DNA of 64,000 nt. Source: Roseimaritima ulvae. Lineage in GTDB: Bacteria > Planctomycetota > Planctomycetia > Pirellulales > Pirellulaceae. The notes below the pieces were generated by a model. It did no database searches. It was not told where the DNA came from and saw nothing but the letters and a program-made list of their open reading frames with translations. The stretch covers positions 8,148,516 to 8,212,515 of the forward strand of contig NZ_CP042914.1 in the NCBI RefSeq assembly GCF_008065135.1. Direction: 5' to 3'. Position numbers and translations under genes: made by a program. The stretch's first letter is position 1. Every line of letters begins with the position of its first letter. Shown piece by piece: positions 17,639 through 26,120 of this stretch.

Positions 17639-19045
17639 TTGGGTTTGAACCACAACCACAACCACAGCGACAACGCAGATCCTCAGCACCCTTCCCTGCC
17701 CGCTCGTTGGCGACGCGCGCCCTCGGGCACGGCTGCCGTGCTGGCGTTATCGTTTGTGGGCTCGGCCGCTTATGCGATCACCCACGCGCTGGCGCTGACG
17801 CTGTTCCTATCGCGGTTGACGACCGAACAACTGCCCTATGCCCTGGCGGTGGCGGCTCTGCTGGCCGCGGCGGTGGCTCGCGGCTGTAACCGCTTGGTGC
17901 GGCGGTACTCGCCACGATTTGCTCTCCGCGGCAGTTACCTGGCGCTGTGTGGCGGGTCGCTGGTGTTGACGATCTTGGTGGCTTTTGCGGGAGCGGTGCC
18001 GGCCGTGTTGGTGGCTCTGTTCGTGTTGGCCGAGCTGCGTGGTACGGTGAATTCGGTGCACACCACCATTTGGAGCAACGAGGCGTTTGCCGCTGGTCGT
18101 TCGCACCAACCCTACGTGTGGGTTTCCACGGCGGCCACGCTGGCGGGCGTTCTGACCGGTGCCCTGCTGACATTCTCGGCCCAGTACCTGGGCGCGGTTT
18201 CCATCTTGGCTTTGGCCACCGCGCTCGACCTGGTGGTGCTGTTGATGATCGCCCAACGTCTTCCGCAAACCGCGGCGGTATCGTCGCGATGCGAGGCGAC
18301 CGCGAAGCAACCCGCCGGCGGGCCGCTCGAGCCCGTCCGGTCCCCCCTATCCGTCGCCTCCGCCCTGGCCGCCACGACCCACGAACGGCAATACCGCCGG
18401 GTGCGACACTATCGCTGGGCCCTGGGCATGGTGTTGGTGTCCGAAGTCATCGCGTTAACCTTTATCGGTTATCAATGGAAAGCGATCACCGGCGATTTCC
18501 TGGCCAACGACGAAGCCTCGCTGCTGGGGTTTGTAGCGGCCTTCGGCGCCGCGTTGGACGGCTGTGTGCTGATCGTGCAGTGGACCGCGGCCGGCCGGTC
18601 GCTGGACCGGTTTGGCATTGGCTGGGTGCTGTTGCTGTATCCGTTGCTATTGTTATTAGCGGGGTTTGGCATGCTGGCGGCCCCCACCACGGCGGCGTTG
18701 TACATTGCCATCAGCGTGGCTCGGGGAATGAACGTGCTGCGTCGATCGATCTACGCTCCGGCACTCGCCTCCGCTTATGCCATTTTTCGCCCCGACATCC
18801 GCCGTCGTGCGATCGTTGTCAATCAAGGTGCCCTAAAACCTCTGGCCGAAGCCGGCTCCGCCTTGGCCTTGATCTGGTTTGTCCCGCAAGCGGAGGTGCT
18901 GATGCTAACGTTGATCTGGATCCTCGTCGTCACGCCCTGGTTGTTCATGGCTTTACTGGTGGTCTGTATCCACCAGAGCGGCCGCCCCGACGTGATGGTC
19001 GCGCCCCAGCTGGCCAACCAGCGGTACAGGGAAGCACCGGGTTAG
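17639..19045 (+). CDS. Multi-span membrane protein, MFS/nucleotide-translocase-like
   Basis: 468 residues if started at TTG 17639, 23 bases after the upstream stop. No ATG occurs in the plausible region, and the only longer start (17498) would overlap the FAD gene by 118 bp. After an NHNHNH-containing hydrophilic N-terminus there are about 10-12 hydrophobic segments arranged like a major-facilitator fold, with a polar central loop near residues 220-260. I cannot name the substrate. The stop overlaps that of the convergent kinase gene by four bases. It is probably co-transcribed with the FAD/NAD(P)-binding protein. Confidence 0.7.
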   Translation: MGLNHNHNHSDNADPQHPSLPARWRRAPSGTAAVLALSFVGSAAYAITHALALTLFLSRLTTEQLPYALAVAALLAAAVARGCNRLVRRYSPRFALRGSYLALCGGSLVLTILVAFAGAVPAVLVALFVLAELRGTVNSVHTTIWSNEAFAAGRSHQPYVWVSTAATLAGVLTGALLTFSAQYLGAVSILALATALDLVVLLMIAQRLPQTAAVSSRCEATAKQPAGGPLEPVRSPLSVASALAATTHERQYRRVRHYRWALGMVLVSEVIALTFIGYQWKAITGDFLANDEASLLGFVAAFGAALDGCVLIVQWTAAGRSLDRFGIGWVLLLYPLLLLLAGFGMLAAPTTAALYIAISVARGMNVLRRSIYAPALASAYAIFRPDIRRRAIVVNQGALKPLAEAGSALALIWFVPQAEVLMLTLIWILVVTPWLFMALLVVCIHQSGRPDVMVAPQLANQRYREAPG

Positions 19046-20565
19046 CGTTTTTCGGAAGCCGCGCGTTTGCGCTGCGCGTAGAGCGCGATCAGATACAGGA
19101 TCACTCCGATGGCCGACATGATCAACAGCAAGGCGCTGAGTGCATCGAAGGGGCGAGATTGAATGGAATTGAGACGCGTGTAGCCGACGTACAGGCTGAT
19201 GGCGAAAGCAAAGGCGGCTGCGGCAACCAGCGTGCCGGCATAGATCGCCGCGGGGCGACGTTTGAGCGTAAACCAGCCCAGAACCACCATAGGCAGCGAC
19301 TGCGCGATCAGTCCCATCAAGATTTCGTTCAGCGCCACCCAGCGTACCGCATCGTAGGAACTCTGCATCGGCACGGCGACCAGTCCCACCAGGTTCCACA
19401 GCGTCAGAATCGTACCCAAGATCATCGCGTAGCCACCGGCCACCAGAGCGGACGAATCCTGCCGTCCGGTGTACCACCGCCAGACGGCGCGGATCACGCT
19501 GACCGGTCGCGCTTTGATCGGTTGGTCGTTGGCAAACCGCTGCAGATCTTGCTTCAACTCGTCGACCGTTTGGTAGCGATCCGCGACCTCTTTTTCTAAA
19601 CACTTCATGCAGATCGTTTCCAGATCACGCTCGATTCCCGGTCGTAAATTACGCGGCGGCAGAGGCTCCTGGTCGAGCACCGCGCGGATCGTATTGGAGA
19701 TCGTATCTTCCTGGAACGGTGGCCGCCCGGTCAGCAAGCGATACAAGATCGCGCCCAGCGAATAGATATCGGTATGCGGCCCCACACCACGAATGTTTCC
19801 CGCGGCCTGCTCGGGCGACATATACGAGGGCGTTCCCAGCACCCGCCCCGACACGGTGGCTTCGGCGTCCAGCGAAACGATCTTGGCCAAGCCAAAATCG
19901 GCGACCAACGGATCGCCTTTTTGGTTCAGCAACACGTTGCTGGGTTTCAGATCGCGATGGACCACGCCCTGATCATGAGCATAGGCCACCGCATCGGCAA
20001 TCGCGATCAGCAACTGCACGGCTTGCTGTTGATTAAAGAGCCCCTGCCGGAGCCGATCGGATAAGGAACCTCCGTCGACATAGGCCATCGAGAAGTAATG
20101 AATATTGTCGACCGTTCCGCTGTCGTAGACCGCAACAATCCCCGGGTGGTCCAATTTGGCGGCCGCCTCGGCCTCGCGTTTGAACCGCGTGATCTGGTCG
20201 CTCGCCGCCAGATGCGGCGCCAGGATGGTTTTTAAGGCGATGGTTCGATTTAGCCCCACTTGTTTGGCCAAAAAGACGATCCCCATCCCGCCCCGGCCCA
20301 GTTCTTCGAGCAGTTCGTAATCGCCAAACGAGGAAGGGATAAAGCGGCCACCAATCGACGCCGACGGTGATCCAGTCAAGTGTGTGGACGCACGATCAAA
20401 GCGGGCGATCGAACCCGGTTCGCCTTGGTCGCGCACCGTTGGAGGCCGTGAGCCGGAGCGATGCGTCGCCTGGTTGGGGTCCGCTCGCTCGGTCTCAGCT
20501 CGGTGGGTGATCTCATCACGAGGTAACATTCTGACCCTACGCCCCGTTTTGTCGGGCGTCTCCAT
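19042..20565 (-). CDS. Membrane serine/threonine protein kinase (RD type)
   Basis: 507 residues from ATG 20565; ATG 20529 is an alternative, and the longest frame begins with TTG. A Hanks-type kinase domain (about 65-330) has the glycine loop LGRGGMGIVFLA, catalytic Lys in IALKTI, catalytic loop HRDLKPSN, DFG in VADFGLAK and APE-like GTPSYMSPEQA. A proline/arginine-containing juxtamembrane region follows, then four predicted membrane spans at about 365-490 where extracellular sensor domains would normally be. The output targets are unknown. Convergent with the MFS-like gene, with overlapping stop codons. Confidence 0.95.
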   Translation of the reverse strand: METPDKTGRRVRMLPRDEITHRAETERADPNQATHRSGSRPPTVRDQGEPGSIARFDRASTHLTGSPSASIGGRFIPSSFGDYELLEELGRGGMGIVFLAKQVGLNRTIALKTILAPHLAASDQITRFKREAEAAAKLDHPGIVAVYDSGTVDNIHYFSMAYVDGGSLSDRLRQGLFNQQQAVQLLIAIADAVAYAHDQGVVHRDLKPSNVLLNQKGDPLVADFGLAKIVSLDAEATVSGRVLGTPSYMSPEQAAGNIRGVGPHTDIYSLGAILYRLLTGRPPFQEDTISNTIRAVLDQEPLPPRNLRPGIERDLETICMKCLEKEVADRYQTVDELKQDLQRFANDQPIKARPVSVIRAVWRWYTGRQDSSALVAGGYAMILGTILTLWNLVGLVAVPMQSSYDAVRWVALNEILMGLIAQSLPMVVLGWFTLKRRPAAIYAGTLVAAAAFAFAISLYVGYTRLNSIQSRPFDALSALLLIMSAIGVILYLIALYAQRKRAASEKR

Positions 20566-20632
20566 CGGCAAGCCAAGCCGCGGCGTGCTGCAGTCGTTCG
20601 CACCCGGCGGGTGTGTTCATGGGGAAGTCTGT

Positions 20633-22027
20633 CTAGGGAGTGTCGCCAAACGCCAGCGCGAACTTACCGGCCGGCGCATCGACGCTGAGCACCAGTTTGC
20701 CGTTTTCCAACGTGAAGCTATTGTGGCTTAGTTGGGACGTTGTCGGTACCTGTCGCAGAGGTCGCTTTTCGTTTTGGTGAATCAGCCGCGGCGGCGCGGT
20801 TAGGGTCGGGGCGTCCAACTGTAGCGTGAACCGAGGACAACTTAGCGGAGTTTCGATATCGACTTGGTCGGGACGGGTGCGCGTGATGGTGGCTAACTCT
20901 TTAACAGCCCAGTAGCGAGCGATTTCGCTGACCTTCATCCACAGAGTTTGTTCACGGTACCGGTTGGCCAGCGCCGTGACCACGTTCTTAAAATCCGCGA
21001 AGCCCGTTTTCTGGCCGTTGCAGTACATGCCCGGCCAATGGCACAGCATCACCGCCGGTTCGCCGCGACGGATCATTTCCACCATGCGGCCTTCGCTGGC
21101 GTCGGCGTTACAGTAGCGATGCCCTTCACTGCCCCGCACGCCCTGCCAACCGCCAAACCAATCGCCCGTGCCGGCCGGAACATTGATCGTGAGATTTTCG
21201 ATCGTGTGATTCGAATCCACAAACTCCATTCGCGGCGCGGTCGATTCTTCCTTGCCGACAACGTATTTAAAGTAGTGCGGCAGTTCTACTTGAAAGACAT
21301 CGCGGACGGCTTGATGCACCGCCAGCGGCAGCTTTGCTTTAACGCGGTTTCCAAAACCGCCCGGAGTGGTCACGCCTTCGCAGGGCAGCCCGCAGTTTTT
21401 CAGAATCCGCAGCGCGTAAGCCAGATAGCTGGCCAATTCGTCCACGCTTTGGTCGACCTGCGGATACGAATTCTCCATCGTGGCGGCCGTCGCGGTGGCT
21501 TGGGGACGTCCGGTTTTCAGATCGATCACGCGGGTGTGCGTGATCATTTCCGGATGGATGTCCCAATTGGGCAGCATCAGCTCGCGGACCAGCCGCAGGC
21601 TCTGGTCGAGTTCTTGCCGCGACCAACCGGGCAACCCGCGATCGAGCCAACCGACGCAGGCCGGATAAGGCACGATGCTGTATTTACCTTTGACGCCGTG
21701 CTGGCTGCACCACTCGCCGAACTCACGCACAAAGGCATCGGGAATTTCCCGCGGCCACTCTTTCCAAGGCCGTTTGTATTCGTCGCGTTCGGGCCAAGCT
21801 TCGGCGAACTGGGGCGTACAAAAATGGCCCATATTCACCAAACAGGTCGAGTCGTCGATGATGAACGACAGCGGCACCCGGGCAAGCGGATTAAGAATTT
21901 GCACATCGCCGGTAGGCGGCTGATCGGTAGGCGGCTGATCGGCCCGCAATGGCTTGGCGCAAGCCCCGGCGAAGGTGGCGCCCGAGGCATGCAAGAAGGC
22001 TCGTCGAGCCAGATGGGGAGCAGTCAT
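20633..22027 (-). CDS. Exported NodB/polysaccharide-deacetylase-like protein
   Basis: 464 residues from ATG 22027, preceded by GGAGG 12 bases upstream; a TTG four codons earlier is less likely. A twin-arginine-like signal (LARRAFLHASGATFAGAC) is followed by a short DQPPT repeat encoded by 18-bp DNA repeats. The mature part starts PLSFIIDDSTCLVNMGHF, resembling the first strand and metal-binding Asp pair of NodB-like barrels. Downstream segments GKYSIVPYP, MITHTRV and VMLCHWPG fit such a barrel. I recognise the protein as planctomycete-typical but cannot name its substrate. It lies between two kinases on the same strand. Confidence 0.6.
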   Translation of the reverse strand: MTAPHLARRAFLHASGATFAGACAKPLRADQPPTDQPPTGDVQILNPLARVPLSFIIDDSTCLVNMGHFCTPQFAEAWPERDEYKRPWKEWPREIPDAFVREFGEWCSQHGVKGKYSIVPYPACVGWLDRGLPGWSRQELDQSLRLVRELMLPNWDIHPEMITHTRVIDLKTGRPQATATAATMENSYPQVDQSVDELASYLAYALRILKNCGLPCEGVTTPGGFGNRVKAKLPLAVHQAVRDVFQVELPHYFKYVVGKEESTAPRMEFVDSNHTIENLTINVPAGTGDWFGGWQGVRGSEGHRYCNADASEGRMVEMIRRGEPAVMLCHWPGMYCNGQKTGFADFKNVVTALANRYREQTLWMKVSEIARYWAVKELATITRTRPDQVDIETPLSCPRFTLQLDAPTLTAPPRLIHQNEKRPLRQVPTTSQLSHNSFTLENGKLVLSVDAPAGKFALAFGDTP

Positions 22028-22083
22028 GCGTTTGATCAACCTCCGAAAGATTAGGGGCGTATCATCTTAACGGAATCTGCGCC

Positions 22084-22166
22084 CTCGTAGCTACGCTCGC
22101 CAGAGCGTGGGCTGGGGCGGCAAGCGGATGGTAGCGAGACCCACCGTCTGGCGACGGTAGCTACGG
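22084..22166. repeat. Inverted-repeat element of the GTAGC(T/C)..CTCGCCAGA family
   Basis: Left arm 22084-22110 (CTCGTAGCTACGCTCGCCAG onward) and right arm 22141-22166 (CCACCGTCTGGCGACGG, then TAGCTACGG) pair imperfectly around a 30-base loop. The kinase stop codon (22161-22163) lies inside the right arm. Related copies are at 29468, 45833, 48037, 52428 and 56921. Confidence 0.75.
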
Positions 22167-23924
22167 CAGCGACGGGAGATTGGCGGGACGATTGGTTTGC
22201 AGATATTTCTGCAAGCTGGCTTCGTGCTGGCGAATCTGCTGGATCAATTCCGTAAACTCATCGGCAATTTTTCGCACCGCCGGCAGATCTTGCACCGCCG
22301 TTTCGGCGTCCAGCTCGATCAGTTGGTCGTACAGCCGAAGCTTGCGGCCGAGATCGGTTGTCAGCTGTCGATAACTTTCCATTTCGTCGACCACAAACGA
22401 ACTCTGCAACTGCTCTAGTTCAGCGATCAAACCGCTCAGCTTGTCGCGATCGTCGCTGGCCTGCTGTTGAATCTTGGACCAGGAGTCCGCGGCGGGCTTG
22501 TCCAGAAACCGCTTCAAATCCGTTTGCAGATTAATCCTAGATCCATCGATGCCGATGGTCTGCCGCAACAGATCGCGGAGTGCCAAGTATTCTTCGCCTG
22601 ACACGTTCAGAAACCGTCGGGAGTCATCGCCGATTTCCTTAGTGCGGACCGAGCGCAGTATATCGTTAGCCGGATCGACCGCTGGCGACAGATGCCGCGG
22701 ATCGTTCATAGGCACCATGGCCACGTCCACCGGCTCGGTCTGCTCGACCGGCAATGCCATGACCGCCGACGCGACATCGGTCTGCAGCGAATCGGTCGGC
22801 GGCGGATCCGTCAGCGACAATTCGGATGGACTTTCATGCACGGCCGCGACGTCGACCGGCGAGGACCACCAGTCGACCGAAAAGGCCATCAGCAGCAGAC
22901 AGGATACAGCTAACGTAATCGTGATTCCCAAAAAGGAAAACGACAGCGAGGTTCGCCGCGGGGCGGGTGCTGGCACGGCCGGCGCGACGGCTTCGGCAAA
23001 GGCTTTGGCCGATGCAAAGCGATTTGCCGGATCCGGCTGCATGGCTTGGCGACAGGCCTCGATCAAGTACCGTGGTGCCTCGAGGGCCTCCAGCCGATCG
23101 GCATCGAAGCGACACTCGCGAACGCTGGCCAACGTTTCACTGACCGAGCTGCCGCGAAACGGTGGCTGGCCGGTGAGGATCCGGTAGAGGATCGCGCCGA
23201 GGGCAAACACGTCGCTGCGTGAACCGATCTTCTGAGCTCGACCGGACGCCTGTTCGGGCGACATATAGCTCAGCGTGCCGCTGATGCCGTCGGCTTCCAA
23301 GGACGAATCGGACCAGGCGCCACGCATCCGAGCCATCCCGAAGTCGATCACTTTGGCCGTGTCTTTTTCATCGATGACGATGTTGCCGGGCTTTAAATCC
23401 AGATGCAGGATGCCGCGGCGATGCGCGTAGTCGATGGCCGAGGCCACGCTGGCCAACCACTGCACCAATTGCTCCCGGGACGGCTGGCCACTGGTCAGCA
23501 GTTCATCCAAGGAGCGACCGCGGATGTAGTCCAACACCAGGAACGGGCGGCCGGAATCGAAATCCAGGTCACGGACCCGAGCGATATGCGGGTGTTCCAG
23601 TTCGCAGAGGATTTGAGCTTCGTCCTGCAGGGCTTGGTGCGCGGCCGCATCAACCGTATGCGCGCTGATCTTGATCGCCAGCTCGAGCGGCAACCGCGGA
23701 TGAACGGCTCGATAGACGGCCCCCTGGCCACCTTTGCCCAGGCACTGAACGACCGTGTAACGACCGATCCGCAGCGGGTCGGTGGCGGCGGCGAGCGGGC
23801 CCGTCGTCAGCGTCTGGTCCAGATCCACCGAGGTATCGGCCGTTTCCTGCGGCCGCAAATCGCCCGCGGGAAACGCTGCCGTCACCTGGTCGTCCGCCTG
23901 CGGAGGTTGCTCGCGATCATTCAT
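22161..23924 (-). CDS. Membrane serine/threonine protein kinase (non-RD, HLD loop)
   Basis: 587 residues. The kinase domain (about 50-320) has the glycine loop LGKGGQGAVYRA, Lys in LAIKIS, catalytic loop HLDLKPGN (Leu replaces the Arg of HRD), DFG in VIDFGMAR and GTLSYMSPEQASG. One transmembrane span (SFSFLGITITLAVSCLLLMAF, about 330-352) leads to a roughly 230-residue extracytoplasmic region rich in charged helices. It is the last gene of the leftward Hsp70/membrane/J-like series, separated from the J-like gene by a heptamer array. Its stop codon falls in an inverted-repeat element. Confidence 0.95.
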   Translation of the reverse strand: MNDREQPPQADDQVTAAFPAGDLRPQETADTSVDLDQTLTTGPLAAATDPLRIGRYTVVQCLGKGGQGAVYRAVHPRLPLELAIKISAHTVDAAAHQALQDEAQILCELEHPHIARVRDLDFDSGRPFLVLDYIRGRSLDELLTSGQPSREQLVQWLASVASAIDYAHRRGILHLDLKPGNIVIDEKDTAKVIDFGMARMRGAWSDSSLEADGISGTLSYMSPEQASGRAQKIGSRSDVFALGAILYRILTGQPPFRGSSVSETLASVRECRFDADRLEALEAPRYLIEACRQAMQPDPANRFASAKAFAEAVAPAVPAPAPRRTSLSFSFLGITITLAVSCLLLMAFSVDWWSSPVDVAAVHESPSELSLTDPPPTDSLQTDVASAVMALPVEQTEPVDVAMVPMNDPRHLSPAVDPANDILRSVRTKEIGDDSRRFLNVSGEEYLALRDLLRQTIGIDGSRINLQTDLKRFLDKPAADSWSKIQQQASDDRDKLSGLIAELEQLQSSFVVDEMESYRQLTTDLGRKLRLYDQLIELDAETAVQDLPAVRKIADEFTELIQQIRQHEASLQKYLQTNRPANLPSLP

Positions 23925-24096
23925 GGGTCGTGTCGCTGGGCCAAAAAAGATTTATTTCGATATTAAGAGGGACGGACTGCAGCGGCGGAGGTTCCCGGTT
24001 TCGGCGAAGATTTGCCGAAGGTGGGAGAAAAGAAAGAGGGACGGAAGGGACGGCGCAAGCGATGACCGGTATCGTTAGTCGCTTTCCGCCCTGCCC
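23925..24096. other. Start of a 376-bp intergenic region upstream of the kinase
   Basis: AT-rich before the kinase ATG and GC-rich further away. It should contain the kinase's ribosome binding site or promoter, but no clear consensus was seen. The remainder to 24300 is the heptamer array. Confidence 0.4.
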
Positions 24097-24306
24097 TTCA
24101 AATCTCAAATCTCAAATCTCAAATCTCAAATCTCAAATCTCAAATCTCAAATCTCAAATCTCAAATCTGAAATCTCAAATCTCAAATCTCAAATCTCAAA
24201 TCTCAAATCTCAAATCTCAAACTTCAAACTTCAAACTTCAAACTTCAAACTTCAAACTTCAAACTTCAAACTTCAAACTTCAAACTTCAAACTTCAAACT
24301 TCAAAA
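24097..24306. repeat. 30-unit heptanucleotide tandem array (CTCAAAT then TTCAAAC)
   Basis: Exactly 210 bp in 7-bp register. Unit 1 is TTCAAAT, units 2-17 CTCAAAT (unit 11 is CTGAAAT), unit 18 the junction CTCAAAC, units 19-29 TTCAAAC, and unit 30 TTCAAAA. Two homogeneous blocks joined by one hybrid unit suggest successive slippage expansions. The stop codon of the J-like gene (24301-24303) lies in the last unit. Because 7 is not a multiple of 3, the array reads as a long pseudo-protein on the plus strand that is not a gene. Confidence 0.97.
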
Positions 24307-26037
24307 CTCCCCCATGGCTAGCGTTTGCAGGGACCGCGAAAAAAAGTTGGCCGCTAGATCGTCGAGTATTCCTTTGGCCACGACGTTTGTATACCGGACC
24401 GTCTGTCCATCCAGCGTCGTCTCCTCGGTGGCCGCGATCACTTCGGCCATCTCCGACACCGAGAGGGGTTGGATGCGGAACAGGTTCAACAATTCCATCC
24501 GGACGTCGCTGTACAGCAGCGTCACACCTTTGGCACCGATGACGGCTAATACCAGTCCCAGAATCGCCCCCACAACAAGTGCCAGCAAGGCCAGGCCCAA
24601 GTCGGCCAGACCGGCCAGGATCCAAGCGTTGCTGAAATCGATCACGCCACGGATCAGATAGCAAACGGCCGCGACCAGCGTGACCAGCACCACCCCCAGG
24701 CCGGCATGCACCATCATGTTGCCAAAGGAATGTCGTTCGGTCCTGCTGGCCCGTTCATTCATCCGCAACATTAGTCGCTGGACCGGTTCGGTCAGCTGCT
24801 CGGGCTGCAACTCCAGCGACTCGGCGCCCAGCCGGTCTTCGACTTCGCCGGTGATCGTTTGCCAAACCAGTAACAGGTTGTCGCGGTCCTCATCCAAGTC
24901 ATCTTCCAGCGGGAAGTCGCGGGCCAGAAATAACCCCCGTTCGGCGATCGCATATTGGCATTCCAGCACCGCCCAATCGCCTTCGGATTCCGCCACGCTA
25001 TAATACGTCTCGATGGCTTGATCGATTTTCCGCGCCGTGTCAGACAGTTTGGTGAACCGGTCGCGGATGCCGCGATAGCTGATCAACGCGTCGAGACATT
25101 CCATTTCGTATTGAGTCCAAGGTGGCAGCTGAAAAAAGCTGTCTTCCAAGGCATCGCGAATCTCCGCGATCCAGTCCTCGTCGGCTTTCCAGATCGCGGC
25201 TCGCAGCAGGTGCACGTAAAACACCAGCCGGCCGGTGGTGGTGGGTCCCTGCGCCGCCTGGCATTTGCGCAACGTTTCCTTGAACTGTTCAAAGGGCACC
25301 TGTTGCAGCAGCCGATCCCAGACGCGTTCGGTGAGCAAATAAAAGCGACTGGGTGACAACACTTCGGCGGTTTGGATCAGCAACTGCGAACGCGGTTCGG
25401 CCGCCAAGTCCCCGCTCAGGTACTCCTTCAGCAACTCGGACAGGCCGGCTTCATCGGGATGTTTTCGCAAGCCTTCCAGCAACCAATCGGAAAACGACCG
25501 TGGGTCCGGCTCAGCCGACGCGGCGGCCGGCAACAGATCGGACAGCAACGCCAGAGCCAGATACTCGCGTGGCGAACAGTGTTCGCGCAGCAGTAGTTGC
25601 TTCCGCAATTCCAGCACCGATGCTGATTCGCCGGATTGTGGTTCGCCTTGCTGTTGGTCGCCTAATTGGGGATCGAGTGCCGCGAGCAAAGCATCCAGGT
25701 ATTCGACGTCGTTTGCTGAGGTGTCGGTTGCTGAGGTGTCGGTTGAAGTGACGGATTTGGTTGGTTCGTGATTCTGCGTGTCGACCGTGATCGAACGGTT
25801 TGCGGCGTCCGGCGTGCCGTACCGCAGTTGCTCGCTGAGCTGTTCGTAGGCTTCGCGAATCCGTTGGAATTCCGTGGGAAATTTTTCTGGTTTGAACCGC
25901 CGCAGCAGCCGGTTGTAAGCTCGTTTGAGCGAGCGAACATCGTCGTCGGCCTGCAGATCGAAGAAGCCTCGCGGATCGTGAGGCAAGCGATCCCAGGGTG
26001 GTTCATCGGAGGCGTTCGGATCGGCGGGGGCGTTCAT
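24301..26037 (-). CDS. J-like membrane protein without HPD (HscC-partner type)
   Basis: 578 residues from ATG 26037; the frame runs back to a TTG within a CGGCAAG repeat. A J-domain-like segment (about 20-75) reads PRGFFDLQADDDVRSLKRAYNRLLRRFKPEKFPTEFQRIREAYEQL. Where a J domain has HPDK it has KPEK. An acidic/Thr-rich linker (about 85-125), a long helical repeat-like region (130-400) and two to three hydrophobic spans (about 445-520) follow. Short J-like proteins with RPE/KPE in place of HPD are known beside HscC-type Hsp70 genes, and E. coli HscC works with membrane J proteins. Here the Hsp70 gene is two genes upstream on the same strand. The chaperone-partner role is inferred. Confidence 0.75.
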   Translation of the reverse strand: MNAPADPNASDEPPWDRLPHDPRGFFDLQADDDVRSLKRAYNRLLRRFKPEKFPTEFQRIREAYEQLSEQLRYGTPDAANRSITVDTQNHEPTKSVTSTDTSATDTSANDVEYLDALLAALDPQLGDQQQGEPQSGESASVLELRKQLLLREHCSPREYLALALLSDLLPAAASAEPDPRSFSDWLLEGLRKHPDEAGLSELLKEYLSGDLAAEPRSQLLIQTAEVLSPSRFYLLTERVWDRLLQQVPFEQFKETLRKCQAAQGPTTTGRLVFYVHLLRAAIWKADEDWIAEIRDALEDSFFQLPPWTQYEMECLDALISYRGIRDRFTKLSDTARKIDQAIETYYSVAESEGDWAVLECQYAIAERGLFLARDFPLEDDLDEDRDNLLLVWQTITGEVEDRLGAESLELQPEQLTEPVQRLMLRMNERASRTERHSFGNMMVHAGLGVVLVTLVAAVCYLIRGVIDFSNAWILAGLADLGLALLALVVGAILGLVLAVIGAKGVTLLYSDVRMELLNLFRIQPLSVSEMAEVIAATEETTLDGQTVRYTNVVAKGILDDLAANFFSRSLQTLAMGEF

Positions 26038-26045
26038 AGCGGATT

Positions 26046-26072
26046 CGGCAAGCGGCAAGCGGCAAGCGGCAA
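26046..26072. repeat. CGGCAAG heptamer repeat ahead of the J-like gene
   Basis: Three full CGGCAAG units plus a partial fourth lie 9 bp upstream of the ATG, i.e. in the mRNA leader. A second heptamer array flanks the other end of the same gene. Confidence 0.75.
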
Positions 26073-26120
26073 AAGTCTATCCAGGACGGCTCAAAACAGG
26101 TTGCTCAGCAAACAGGTTGC

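Noticed and set aside
17947..19599. A 550-codon plus-strand open frame overlapping the transporter and the kinase
   Set aside because: It runs out of phase through two well-supported genes, is rich in Arg/Gly/His and begins without a plausible start signal.
20948..22054. A 368-codon plus-strand frame opposite the deacetylase-like gene
   Set aside because: Composition (His/Arg/Gln-rich) is that of an antisense shadow and no domain is recognisable.
24097..24306. CRISPR array
   Set aside because: Contiguous 7-bp units without spacers and no cas genes nearby; a simple tandem repeat.
23930..24661. A 243-codon frame encoding NLKSQIS and NFKLQTS repeats
   Set aside because: Created by the non-triplet heptamer array; no SD, and it runs antisense into the J-like gene.
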